This document shows positions 1 through 8,250 of a DNA stretch of 45,091 nucleotides, piece after piece. The DNA is from Gemmiger sp. An87 (GTDB taxonomy: Bacteria > Bacillota > Clostridia > Oscillospirales > Ruminococcaceae): assembly GCF_002159185.1 (NCBI RefSeq), contig NZ_NFHD01000028.1, positions 1-45,091 on the forward strand, in the 5' to 3' direction. Both the position numbers and the translations under genes were made by a program. Below the pieces are notes generated by a model. The model was not told where the DNA came from and did no database searches. It saw only the letters and a list, made by a program, of their open reading frames with translations. Positions within the stretch are counted from its first letter, which is position 1. Every line of letters begins with the position of its first letter.

Positions 1-40
1 AATGCGCCACATTTCATTGCTTTTTCCACCTGTCTTCTTG

Positions 41-127
41 TTTTCAAACAGAAAACCTGCTCTGGCCTGATTGCCAAAGCAGGTTTTTCTACAGGCTGAT
101 GCCGGCCATACAGGCCGGCATTTTTTT
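41..127. repeat. Dispersed hairpin repeat (left copy) plus adjacent gene-specific hairpin
   Basis: Two hairpins lie back to back. The first pairs AAAACCTGCT (52-61) with AGCAGGTTTT (78-87); its loop holds a smaller TGGC/GCCA stem. The second pairs ATGCCGGCC (99-107) with GGCCGGCAT (113-121) and is followed by a T run. Positions 41-99 match the reverse complement of 44995-45053 at about 52 of 59 positions, whereas the second hairpin is unrelated to its counterpart there. Read from the rRNA methyltransferase gene that ends at 183, the order is gene-specific hairpin, then conserved hairpin, so this is probably a tandem terminator for that gene; on the plus strand it can also end a transcript entering from outside. 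Confidence 0.75.
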
Positions 128-182
128 GTGAAATCAGCAAAACAATATTTTTTTGAAGTTCGCCGAAAAACAAACTCGCCAT

Positions 183-1337
183 TTAGACGGAAGCTGCTTT
201 GGAGAGCAAAACAACCGTCTCCACGTGCTCCGTGTGAGGAAACAGGTCCACCGGTTGGATAAAGCTTGCCTTCCAGCCCCGGGCGGTCAGATATTCCAGG
301 TCCCGGCGCTGAGTCTCGGGGTTGCAGGAGATGTACACCACCCGCTCGGGAGCCAGCTGGCAGACCGCCTGCAGAAACTCCGGGGTGCTGCCTGCGCGGG
401 GCGGGTCCAGGAAGACCACGTCCATCCGCTCGCCCTGCTGGGCCATGCGCTGGATGGCGCTGGTGGCGTCCGCACAAAGGAAGCGGGCGTTGGTGATGCT
501 GTTGGCTTTGGCGTTCTGGATGGCGCAGTTCACCGCGCTGCGGTTCAGCTCCACACCCAGCACGGAGTTTGCCTTGGCAGCACTGGCAAGGCCGATGGTA
601 CCCACGCCGCAGTAGGCGTCCAGCACGGTCTGGCTGCCGTTCAGTCCGGCGGCCTCGATAGCCGTTTGATACAGCCGCTCGGTCTGCACCGGGTTTACCT
701 GATAGAAGCTGGCGGCGGAAAGCCGGAACGTTACCCCGCACAGGGTATCTTCGATGTACCCCTTGCCGTACAGCAGCTTTTCGGCGCTGCCCAGCACCGC
801 GCTGGAATGGCGGGGATTGATGTTCTGCACCACGGTGCTTACCGACGGGCACAGCTGGCGCAGCTTTGTCACAAAGGCCTTGGAGCCGGGCAGCGCCGCC
901 TGGGCGGTCACCAGGCAGACAAGCACCTGGCCGGTGGCCCGGCTGTGGCGCACCAGCACGTGGCGGATCAGACCGGTGCGCCGGTCTTCATTGAAGGGCT
1001 CGTAACGGCAGGCGGCCGCGGCCGTACGCACCGCCGCGATGGCTTCATCCAGAGCGGGGTTGTGCAGCAGGCATTCCTCCACCGGGATCACCCGGTGGGT
1101 ACCCTGGGCGTAGATGCCGCTTTGCAGGCTGCGGCCCGGCCCGGCGCAGAAGGTGGACACTGCCTTGTTCCGGTAGTGCCAGGGGTCCTCCATGCCCAGA
1201 ATGGGCTGTACCGGCCCGAACTTACCCAGAAGCTTTTCCACATCCTTCTGCTTCTTTGCCAGCTGCTCAGGGTAGGGCAGGGCAAGCAGTGGGCAGCCGC
1301 CGCAGCCTTTTTTTCGGCAGGAACAGGTGTTTTTCAT
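183..1337 (-). CDS. 23S rRNA (uracil-C5)-methyltransferase, RlmD/RlmCD type
   Basis: A 384-residue SAM-dependent enzyme of the RumA/TrmA family, which methylates C5 of uracil in 23S rRNA. The N terminus carries clustered cysteines (C5, C7, C12, C15) like the [4Fe-4S] site of RlmD. The SAM-binding motif DAYCGVGTIGLA is near residue 240, the DPPRAG motif at 311-316, and the nucleophilic cysteine in ISCNPETQRRDL is C338. The protein starts directly at the cysteine cluster, so the N-terminal TRAM RNA-binding domain seen in many homologues is absent. The ATG at 1337 is chosen because the reading frame further upstream has no family similarity and overlaps the preceding gene. It is the last gene of an apparent operon with the two genes upstream on the minus strand (5-bp gap). 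Whether the target is U747, U1939 or both cannot be told from sequence. Confidence 0.9.
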   Translation of the reverse strand: MKNTCSCRKKGCGGCPLLALPYPEQLAKKQKDVEKLLGKFGPVQPILGMEDPWHYRNKAVSTFCAGPGRSLQSGIYAQGTHRVIPVEECLLHNPALDEAIAAVRTAAAACRYEPFNEDRRTGLIRHVLVRHSRATGQVLVCLVTAQAALPGSKAFVTKLRQLCPSVSTVVQNINPRHSSAVLGSAEKLLYGKGYIEDTLCGVTFRLSAASFYQVNPVQTERLYQTAIEAAGLNGSQTVLDAYCGVGTIGLASAAKANSVLGVELNRSAVNCAIQNAKANSITNARFLCADATSAIQRMAQQGERMDVVFLDPPRAGSTPEFLQAVCQLAPERVVYISCNPETQRRDLEYLTARGWKASFIQPVDLFPHTEHVETVVLLSKAASV

Positions 1338-1342
1338 GGCGT

Positions 1343-1816
1343 TCAATCCCCTCCGGAGCACTTGGCCGCGTCGATGGCCAGCACAATCATCAAGCAGAGC
1401 AGGGCGTCCTCGTCCCGCGCAATGTCCATTACATAGGTATCGGTCCAGTGGAACAGCTCTTTGCTGGCGGTCATAACGGTGCGGCCCTGGCCGTCGGTCA
1501 CCTGATAATCCCATTCCAGCCAGTTGCCGCTTATCTGCCAGTCCCGGCAGTCCAGCGTGAAGCTGGGCTTGAAGAAGGTGAATTCTTTCTTGATCTGACC
1601 GATGTATTCCTCACCCAGATACAGTGCGAACCGGGGCAGGAAGGTGAGCACCTCCTCTTTTACGGTGCCCAGATGACGGCCGGCAGGGTCCAGAATTTCC
1701 AGCTTGTGCCCCCAGGCCAGTTTGCCCTCCACAGTGAAGGCGGTCTCGCCGTATTCATTGTAAATATCGTAGCTGTCCAGCCAGGAGAACAGACGCTGTT
1801 TGAAAAGCAGTTTCAT
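1343..1816 (-). CDS. LURP-one-related (LOR/YxjI-like) protein
   Basis: A 157-residue protein resembling the LURP-one-related family (tubby-like beta barrel, DUF567). The pattern seen is KQRLFSWLDSYDIYNE, then alternating short beta-type segments such as GRHLGTVKEEVLTFLPRF and WQISGNWLEWDYQV, typical of a small all-beta barrel. No catalytic motif or membrane segment is visible, and bacterial members have no firmly established function. It lies 30 bp downstream of the symporter gene and 5 bp upstream of the rRNA methyltransferase gene, so co-transcription is likely, but the three products suggest no shared pathway. Confidence 0.75.
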   Translation of the reverse strand: MKLLFKQRLFSWLDSYDIYNEYGETAFTVEGKLAWGHKLEILDPAGRHLGTVKEEVLTFLPRFALYLGEEYIGQIKKEFTFFKPSFTLDCRDWQISGNWLEWDYQVTDGQGRTVMTASKELFHWTDTYVMDIARDEDALLCLMIVLAIDAAKCSGGD

Positions 1817-1846
1817 GATGGACGGTCCCCTTTCGCTTGGTTTACA

Positions 1847-3181
1847 TCAGCCGATGCCGCCGTATACAAAGCCCAGCAGCAGCACCAGCACAGTGAGCGG
1901 AACATATACATATTTTGCTACCCGGCCGAAAAGCTCGGGCAGAGGTTTGCTGCGGCCGGTCTCCAGCTCCTGACGGATGCGGGGCCAGCCCAGCACGTAA
2001 TAGATGGAGATGGCACCCAGCACCGCGCCGATGGGCACGATCACGATGGTCACAAAGTCCAGCCAGCTGCCCACCACAGGCTCGGCCTCCAGGAAAACGC
2101 CGACTCCGAAGGTGAGACCGCCGCACAGGGCCACCGCAATGCGGCGGTCCAGCTTGAAGCGGTTCTGCCAGCTTTCGATCACAGCTTCAAACATATTGAT
2201 CAGCGAGGTGATGCCGGCGAAGGCCACCGACACGAAGAAGAACACTGCAAACACCCGGCCCAGCGGCATGCGCTGGAATACGGTGGGCAGAGCAATGAAC
2301 ATAAGCGAGGGGCCGCGGGTCACATCTACCCCGAAGGCAAACACGGCGGGCATGATGGCAAGGCCGCTGAGCAGGGCAGCCAGAGTGTCAAAGAAGGCGG
2401 TGCGCAGAGAAGCCTGGGGGATATCGGCCTCCTTGCCCAGGTATGCGCCATATACGATCATACCGGACCCGGTAATGGACAGCGAGAAGAAGGCCTGGCC
2501 CATGGCCATGACCCAGGTGTCCACGTTCAGAAGGGCCTCCCATTTGGGTACAAACAGGAAACGGTAGCCTTCGGCCGCGCCGGGCAGGAAGGCCACCCAG
2601 GCAGCCAGCGCCAGAAAGAGCACGAAGAACAAAGGCATGAGCACCTTGCTCACCTTTTCGATGCCGCGGGCCACGCCCAGCAGCATCACGGCCGAGACCA
2701 GAATCACGATGGCGGCATGCCAGCCCACGCTGCCGAAGCTGCCGGTGGCCTGGTGGAAGAAGGTCTCCGGGTCGGAGCTGAGCAGCGTGCCGGTGACCGA
2801 GCCTGCCAGGCTGCGCAGCACCCAGCCCAGAATGACCGCATAGCCGATGGCAATGCCCAGCGAACCCAGTAGGGGAATCCAGCTGAGGACAGAGCCGACC
2901 TTTTTTTTGCCCCGGGAGCCGAAGCAGTATTCGTAAGCGCCGATGGTGCCGGTGCGGGCCAGACGGCCCACGCCGAACTCAGCGGAAAGGCCTACCCAGC
3001 CGAACAGGAAGGTGAACAGCAGGTAGGGAATCAGAAAGGCGGCGCCGCCGTACTGGCCCACCCGATAGGGGAACATCCAGATGTTGCCCAGGCCCACCGC
3101 AGAGCCCACGCAGGCGATCACAAAGCCGATGGAAGAACTGAAGCCCCCGTTCTTGTGGCGGGGGGAGTTGTTTTGACGCAT
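1847..3181 (-). CDS. Sodium-dependent symporter, NSS/SNF family
   Basis: A 444-residue integral membrane protein of the neurotransmitter:sodium symporter family (LeuT/MhsT fold), expected to import an amino acid or amine with Na+. The diagnostic first-helix motif is present near residues 15-45: SSIGFVIACVGSAVGLGNIW followed by MFPY, where family members usually have RFPY. About 11-12 hydrophobic helices follow, as in bacterial MhsT-like members. An alternative GTG start lies four codons upstream (3193), but the ATG at 3181 is better spaced from the GAGG ribosome site. Leading gene of the symporter-LOR-methyltransferase unit. The substrate cannot be deduced; hydrophobic or aromatic amino acids are the usual choice in this subgroup. 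Confidence 0.92.
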   Translation of the reverse strand: MRQNNSPRHKNGGFSSSIGFVIACVGSAVGLGNIWMFPYRVGQYGGAAFLIPYLLFTFLFGWVGLSAEFGVGRLARTGTIGAYEYCFGSRGKKKVGSVLSWIPLLGSLGIAIGYAVILGWVLRSLAGSVTGTLLSSDPETFFHQATGSFGSVGWHAAIVILVSAVMLLGVARGIEKVSKVLMPLFFVLFLALAAWVAFLPGAAEGYRFLFVPKWEALLNVDTWVMAMGQAFFSLSITGSGMIVYGAYLGKEADIPQASLRTAFFDTLAALLSGLAIMPAVFAFGVDVTRGPSLMFIALPTVFQRMPLGRVFAVFFFVSVAFAGITSLINMFEAVIESWQNRFKLDRRIAVALCGGLTFGVGVFLEAEPVVGSWLDFVTIVIVPIGAVLGAISIYYVLGWPRIRQELETGRSKPLPELFGRVAKYVYVPLTVLVLLLGFVYGGIG

Positions 3182-3196
3182 GATTGACCTCACTTT

Positions 3197-3255
3197 CCGG
3201 CCGAAAGGCCGGGGATACTGGGCTTTATTGTATCATATCGCCGCGCCAGAATCCA
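3197..3255 (-). promoter_or_regulatory. Promoter and leader hairpin of the symporter operon
   Basis: On the minus strand a TACAAT -10 box (3227-3232) is preceded by TGA, making an extended -10; the -35 region is weak. The transcript would begin near 3219 and run almost at once into a perfect stem, CCGGCC (3207-3212) with GGCCGG (3197-3202) and a four-base loop, immediately followed by the AAAGTGAGG ribosome site. Confidence 0.6.
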
Positions 3256-3369
3256 GCGCGGCAGCGGGTTTTGTGAAAACGATGTGCGCAAAAATAACGA
3301 AAAATATGCGATCTCCGTGGGGAAAAAACGGGCAAAGAAGCGGAATCCGCAAGAGTAAGGATAAAATCC

Positions 3370-3398
3370 TTGCGCACGCAAAGAACTTGCCATATAAT
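3370..3398 (+). promoter_or_regulatory. Promoter of the marR-MATE operon
   Basis: TTGCGC (3370-3375), 17 bp, then TATAAT (3393-3398), about 40 bp before the MarR start. A GGAG ribosome site lies around 3423-3426, spaced a little further than usual (12 bp) from the ATG. It is divergent from the symporter promoter, with the two -10 boxes about 160 bp apart. Confidence 0.65.
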
Positions 3399-3438
3399 AT
3401 TATTTGAGAAAATCAGATAAAAGGAGCGAAAAAGCGCC

Positions 3439-3894
3439 ATGAAGCTCATCAAATGGATCTCGGTCACCGACCGGTACAACAAGATCCATCTGGACCGGAT
3501 GCTCGCCCCCTTTGGGCTGAACAGCAGCCAGCACATGTATGTGCTGCGCATCTGCGAGGTGCCGGGCATCACCCAGGACCAGTTCAACAACCTGTTCTAC
3601 ATCAATCCCAGCAATATCACCCGTTCGGTGGCAGCGCTGGAGAAGATGGGTTACCTGGAGCGGCGGCCCAACGAAAAGGACAAGCGCACCTGCTGCTTGT
3701 ATCCCACCGAGAAGGCGAAGGCGGCCTATCAGCCTCTGCGTCAGATCTGTGAGGACTGGAATCGGCGCATTACCGGCGGCCTCACCGAGGAGGAGCGGGC
3801 CCAGTTCATGCGCCTGCTGGAAAAGGTGGGCGAAGCTGCGGTGGAGCAGAACCGGCTGGAGCTGGAAGAGCTGAACAGTGCAAAGGAGGACTAA
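3439..3894 (+). CDS. MarR-family transcriptional regulator
   Basis: A 151-residue winged-helix protein. The recognition helix region ITQDQFNNLFYINPSNITRSVAALEKMGYLERR and the wing NEKDKRTCCLYPTEKAK, at about residues 47-95, match MarR repressors, with alpha-helical dimerisation segments at both ends. It lies six bases before a MATE efflux gene, the classic arrangement of a ligand-released repressor that controls its own operon and an exporter. The ligand is unknown. It might also act on the divergent symporter operon. Confidence 0.9.
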   Translation: MKLIKWISVTDRYNKIHLDRMLAPFGLNSSQHMYVLRICEVPGITQDQFNNLFYINPSNITRSVAALEKMGYLERRPNEKDKRTCCLYPTEKAKAAYQPLRQICEDWNRRITGGLTEEERAQFMRLLEKVGEAAVEQNRLELEELNSAKED

Positions 3895-3900
3895 ATTTAT

Positions 3901-5286
3901 ATGGCATTGAAACCGGAACAGGGGGCCAATCCCCTGGGCTATGAACCGCTGCCCAAGCTGCTGCGGGGTTACGCGATCCCCAGCGTGATCGCCATGCTGG
4001 TGAGCTCGCTTTATAATATTGTGGACCAGATCTTCATTGGTCAGGGCGTGGGTTATCTGGGCAACGCGGCCACCAACGTGGCCTACCCGCTCACCACCAT
4101 CTGTTTGTCCATTGCGCTGCTGATCGGCATCGGCAGTGCCTCCCGCTTCTCACTGGAGCTGGGGGCCGGGCATAAGGAAAACGCGGAAAAGGCGGTGGGT
4201 ACCGCCATTACCATGATGTTCACCCTGGGCATTGTGTATGTGGTGGTCATCCAGCTGTTCCTGCATCCGCTGCTGCGGGCCTTCGGCGCCACCGCAGAGG
4301 TTATGCCCTATGCGGAAAGCTACACCCGCATTACTGCGCTTGGTATGCCGCTGCTGATCGTGACCAACGCCATGAGCAATCTGGCCCGGGCGGACGGCAG
4401 CCCCAAATATTCCATGACCTGTATGCTGGTGGGCGCCATCACCAACACCATTCTGGACCCCATCTTTATCTTCGTGTTCCAGATGGGCGTGGCAGGCGCG
4501 GCCTGGGCTACGGTGATCGGCCAGCTGCTTTCCTTCCTGATGGCTATCAACTATGCCCGGTGCTTCCGCCACATTCATCTGCAGCCCCATCACTTCGGCT
4601 ACCGGCTGCGGGAGTGGGCCCAGATCGCCAGCCTGGGGATGAGCAACAGCCTGAACCAGGTGGCCATTACCTTTGTGCAGATCGTGCTGAACAACTCGCT
4701 CACCTTCTACGGTGCGCAGTCGGAATACGGCAGCTCCATCCCACTGGCAGCCTGCGGCATCGTAATCAAGACCAACGCAATTCTGCTGTCCATCATCATC
4801 GGCATTTCGCAGGGGTCTCAGCCCATTGTAGGCTTCAACTACGGCGCGAAGCAGTACGCCCGGGTGCGGGGCATTTACAAGCTGGCCATCAACTGCAACC
4901 TGGTGGTGTCTGCCATCGGATTTATCCTGTTCCAGGTGTTCCCGCGGCAGATTATCTCCATCTTCGGTACCGGTGACGTGCTGTACTTTGAGTTTGCGGT
5001 ACGCTTTATGCGCATCTTCCTGTTCATGGTACTGGTAAACGGTGTGCAGCTGATCTCCTCCAACTTCTTTGCGGCCATCGGTAAGCCCATCAAGGGCGTG
5101 ATTCTGTCGCTGACCCGTCAGGTGTTCTTCCTGGTGCCGCTGCTGCTGATCCTGCCCCTGTTCATGGGTATCGACGGTATCCTGTTTGCGGGCCCCATCG
5201 CGGACGGCGTTGCTTTTGTGACCACCACCATTTTGATTCGCCGGGAGATGAACCACATCCGCCAGCTGGAGCAGCAGGCGGCGTAA
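3901..5286 (+). CDS. MATE-family multidrug/metabolite efflux transporter
   Basis: A 461-residue, 12-helix transporter. The opening motif, in which SVIAMLVSSLYNIVDQIFIG leads into QGVG, and the repeat motif in the second half are typical of the bacterial MATE (MatE PF01554) family, which exports cationic compounds in exchange for Na+ or H+. The start ATG at 3901 sits 11 bp after a GGAGG that overlaps the end of the MarR gene. Co-transcribed with that regulator. It is one of two MATE proteins in the window; the other, ending at 40458, is clearly divergent from it and belongs to a different branch. Confidence 0.92.
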   Translation: MALKPEQGANPLGYEPLPKLLRGYAIPSVIAMLVSSLYNIVDQIFIGQGVGYLGNAATNVAYPLTTICLSIALLIGIGSASRFSLELGAGHKENAEKAVGTAITMMFTLGIVYVVVIQLFLHPLLRAFGATAEVMPYAESYTRITALGMPLLIVTNAMSNLARADGSPKYSMTCMLVGAITNTILDPIFIFVFQMGVAGAAWATVIGQLLSFLMAINYARCFRHIHLQPHHFGYRLREWAQIASLGMSNSLNQVAITFVQIVLNNSLTFYGAQSEYGSSIPLAACGIVIKTNAILLSIIIGISQGSQPIVGFNYGAKQYARVRGIYKLAINCNLVVSAIGFILFQVFPRQIISIFGTGDVLYFEFAVRFMRIFLFMVLVNGVQLISSNFFAAIGKPIKGVILSLTRQVFFLVPLLLILPLFMGIDGILFAGPIADGVAFVTTTILIRREMNHIRQLEQQAA

Positions 5287-5310
5287 TGCAATTCCTGGTT
5301 TCTGCATAAG

Positions 5311-5361
5311 AAAAAGGCCGCTGCCTTTCCTCCGGAAAAGAGGAAGGGCGGCGGCCTTTTT
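5311..5361. terminator. Bidirectional terminator between MATE and MoxR genes
   Basis: Long hairpin with AAAAAGGCCGC on the left arm and GCGGCCTTTTT on the right, extended inwards by a CTTTCCTC/GAGGAAGG stem. It carries A and T tracts on both sides, serving the converging genes on the two strands. Confidence 0.85.
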
Positions 5362-5370
5362 GGTTGGTTT

Positions 5371-6903
5371 TTACAGTTCCAGCGCTTCGCCGGCCGTGCC
5401 GTTCTGTGCGGCCCGGGCGGCGGCAATTTCGCCCAGCAAGGCGTTTTCGGTGTCCGCGAAAAGCAGGTCCTTGTTGTGGGCAAAATAAGCCTCGCAGCCA
5501 AAGGTTTCAATGTACCAGGAGGTGTAGAAGCCTGCGGTCAGCTCGGTGGCGAAGATCACCAGCTCCTGGCTGCCGGGCAGGCTCTCATCGAGAAAAGCAA
5601 AGGCGTTGGCCAGATAGCTCCCGGTCTCATCGGCGGCAGCGGCCCGCTGGTCTAGCGTTTCGGCAAACAGCTCCTTCAGCCGGTCGAAGGGCTCGGCAGG
5701 GGCCTCCAGCTCCAGCGTGTGCAGGTAGCCCTCCAGGGTGCGAGCTGCCTGATTCAGCAGCTGCATGCCCTGACGGTCGGCGCTGCCTGCTTCCTTTTTG
5801 GCGGCGATCTGCCGGTCCAGCCCGGCCAGCTCGGCGGTCAGGATCTGGGCAGCGGGAGTCTGGCCCAGCGCGGCTTTCACCCGCAGCAGACTTTCGTGCA
5901 AAAGGCCTGCCAGCTGGTCCAGCTGCCAGGCGGCGCGGGCGCTCTCGTTCAGGCGGGAGAGCACCAGCCCCAGCACGCTGAGCTTTTCGTCAAAGGGGGC
6001 AGCGGCCAGCTCCCGGGCCCGCAGGGCCTCCCAGCTGCCGTTCAGAATCTCCTCCACCCGGTAGACCCGGCGGTATTTGGCATACAGCTCCAGATAGTTG
6101 GCGAAGTCCTTGGCGATGGCGGGCATCTGCAGATACTGCCCAACCACCTCCCGGTCGGCGGTAAGGCCCAGGGCCTCGTAGGTGTGCAGAATCTCGGAAA
6201 GATCCTCCCAGCCGCGGGCGGTGACGAACTGCATGCCCTCCGGCCCGGCCTCCACCTTGTAAAAATGGTCCTTGCGGATGTCCAGATAGGAGAGGATAGC
6301 CCCGTGGATGCCCCGGCGCAGGGCGTATTCCTTCCAGGCGGCGTAGTCCTCCTTTACGTCAATGCGCTTGACCCGGTCCAGCGTCACCACGTCAAACTCC
6401 CGCACCGACTTGTTGTACTCCGGCGGGTTGCCTGCGGCGGCAATGATCCAGCCCTCCGGCAGCCGCTGGTTGCCAAAGGTCTTGCATTGCAGAAACTGCA
6501 GCATCATGGGGGCCAGCGTCTCCGAGATGCAGTTCACCTCGTCCAGGAAGAGAATGCCCTCTTTGCGGCCGCTGCGCTCCATGGCCTGCCAGACCGCCGC
6601 CAGAATCTCGCTCATGGTGTATTCGGTCACGGCGTATTCCCTGCCGCCGAAGCTGCGGTACTCGATGAAGGGCAGGCCCAGGGCACTCTGGCGGGTGTGA
6701 TGGGTGATGGTGTAGGCCACCAGGTCGATGTCCAGTTCATTGGCGATCTGCTCCATGATCTGGGTCTTGCCGATGCCAGGAGGGCCCATCAGCAGAATGG
6801 GCCGCTGACGTACGGCCGGAATGCGGTAGGCGCCGAATTCGTCCTTGGCCAGGTAGGCGCGCACGGTGTTGATGATCTCTTGTTTGGCTCGTTTGATGTT
6901 CAT
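5371..6903 (-). CDS. MoxR-type AAA+ ATPase
   Basis: A 510-residue AAA+ protein. Walker A is GPPGIGKT (40-47), Walker B is ILFLDE (117-122), and the sensor-1 asparagine lies in AAAGNPPEYN (N159). The lid region includes DRVKRIDV. Residues from about 280 onward are a long helical C-terminal part without recognisable motif. MoxR ATPases work with VWA-domain partners as chaperones that insert cofactors or remodel protein complexes. Here the VWA-like partner gene lies 4-5 bp upstream and an LRR gene before it, making a three-gene unit. It is probably the last gene of that unit, ending just before a terminator. Client proteins are unknown. Confidence 0.9.
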   Translation of the reverse strand: MNIKRAKQEIINTVRAYLAKDEFGAYRIPAVRQRPILLMGPPGIGKTQIMEQIANELDIDLVAYTITHHTRQSALGLPFIEYRSFGGREYAVTEYTMSEILAAVWQAMERSGRKEGILFLDEVNCISETLAPMMLQFLQCKTFGNQRLPEGWIIAAAGNPPEYNKSVREFDVVTLDRVKRIDVKEDYAAWKEYALRRGIHGAILSYLDIRKDHFYKVEAGPEGMQFVTARGWEDLSEILHTYEALGLTADREVVGQYLQMPAIAKDFANYLELYAKYRRVYRVEEILNGSWEALRARELAAAPFDEKLSVLGLVLSRLNESARAAWQLDQLAGLLHESLLRVKAALGQTPAAQILTAELAGLDRQIAAKKEAGSADRQGMQLLNQAARTLEGYLHTLELEAPAEPFDRLKELFAETLDQRAAAADETGSYLANAFAFLDESLPGSQELVIFATELTAGFYTSWYIETFGCEAYFAHNKDLLFADTENALLGEIAAARAAQNGTAGEALEL

Positions 6904-6907
6904 GGCG

Positions 6908-8242
6908 TTATGCTCCTTGTATGGGCTGGGGTGTGGACTCAGTCAGCTCGTCCTCGTCGATCAGCAGGCGGATGCCCCAGGGCGGCACCCGTTCCGGGTT
7001 GCCCTGGCCCGCCAGCATCACAAACACCGCGTCGTAGGGCGGGCGTTTGGCGGGATAAACGCCCAGACCATCGGTGAAATACAAAATTCCCTTCAGGTGG
7101 CGAAAAGCGCCCTCCTCCCGCAGCTTATTCACATGCTCAAACACCGGGCGGAAGTCGGTGGCGCTCTGACCGATCAGCTCAAAATGCTCCATGTAATCCG
7201 CCAGTTCTTCGGCGCTGGTGATGGTTTTGTCCGCCCGCAGCTGATCGTCACATTGCAGAATGCGCAGCTGAAAGCGGCGGAAAAAGCTCTCGGTGTTCTT
7301 TAAAATGGCGTAAGTATAGGAAAGAAAGCTGCGCACCAGCGCGCCGGAGGTGGACATGGAGGTGTCGATGGCGATGACCAGATCCTCGATACGCCGGGCC
7401 TCCCGGGTCTCCAGCGGCTCGATCAGCGGCATGTTGCCGTAGCGGCGCAGGCCGTAGGTGTAGTAGCCGTAGTCGAAGGAATCCACGTCCACACTCATCT
7501 CCTCGCCCAGCACCGCGAACCGGTGCAGGAAGGCCTTATAGTTGGCGGTGGGGCGATTTTCCACCCGCAACCGCTCCAGCACCGCATCGCCGCCTGCACC
7601 CGACTCGGTGTACATGGTTTCCAGCTGGGTCTGGATGCGCTCGGCGATGTTCTGCCATTGGCTGGAGGCGTTTTGCTCCTGCTCGTCGTTCTGCGCCCGC
7701 TCCCACAGCCGGTGATCATCCTCCAGAAATTCTCGGGCCAGGGTGGCCTTGTCCATCTCATCCAGCGGATGGCGGCGGAAGTACCGGTAGACGGCCTCGG
7801 CGGTGATCACCTTCATCTCCGCCTGCAGAAGGCCGTACCAGTGGGCCCGGCGGGGTCGGGGTACGGCAGGAACCAGGCAGCGCTGGGGCAGAGCATCCAG
7901 AATGGACTCCACCGCGATGTCGCAGGCCAGGTCCCACAGTTCGCCGTCCCGCCCGGCCTTTTTGGGCGGGTGGCGCAGCATGCAGTGCAGAAGACTGTGC
8001 AGGTAGGCCCGGCAGACCAGGCTGCGGGCCCGCTCATACCGCTGGGCCAGCCAGGCTCCATTGTAATAAAGTGCGGTGCCGTCGGTGGCAAGGCTCTGGG
8101 TGGGCTCGCGGGTGCTCAGCGGCAGGCTGCACAGCGCCGCATCCAGAAAGGGCAGGTTCAGATATAGCTCGCTGCGGGCAGCGGTCAGAATTTTTTGCCC
8201 CAGCTCCGGCCAGGGATCGTGTCGTTGTTCTTGTTGCATCAT
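6908..8242 (-). CDS. VWA-like protein with a putative metallopeptidase-like N-terminal region (DUF2201 type)
   Basis: A 444-residue protein. The C-terminal third is a VWA-like fold with an apparently intact MIDAS metal site: DTSMS (293-297), the threonine in SATDF (T362) and the aspartate in YFTDG (D391). The N-terminal half matches the peptidase-like domain that precedes VWA in the DUF2201 family, but the place of the zinc motif HExxH reads HSLLH (82-86), so the catalytic glutamate appears lost. A GTG four codons upstream (8254) is possible, but the ATG at 8242 has a good GAGG six bases away and follows the previous stop by eight bases. Such proteins pair with MoxR ATPases, encoded immediately downstream here. 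No signal peptide or membrane helix: a cytoplasmic complex is expected. Confidence 0.85.
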   Translation of the reverse strand: MMQQEQRHDPWPELGQKILTAARSELYLNLPFLDAALCSLPLSTREPTQSLATDGTALYYNGAWLAQRYERARSLVCRAYLHSLLHCMLRHPPKKAGRDGELWDLACDIAVESILDALPQRCLVPAVPRPRRAHWYGLLQAEMKVITAEAVYRYFRRHPLDEMDKATLAREFLEDDHRLWERAQNDEQEQNASSQWQNIAERIQTQLETMYTESGAGGDAVLERLRVENRPTANYKAFLHRFAVLGEEMSVDVDSFDYGYYTYGLRRYGNMPLIEPLETREARRIEDLVIAIDTSMSTSGALVRSFLSYTYAILKNTESFFRRFQLRILQCDDQLRADKTITSAEELADYMEHFELIGQSATDFRPVFEHVNKLREEGAFRHLKGILYFTDGLGVYPAKRPPYDAVFVMLAGQGNPERVPPWGIRLLIDEDELTESTPQPIQGA

Positions 8243-8250
8243 AGGGTGCC

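Noticed and set aside
1256-2872. Long open frame on the plus strand across the methyltransferase, LOR and symporter genes
   Set aside because: Antisense to clear genes, no family motif, histidine- and glutamine-rich composition of GC-skewed shadow frames.
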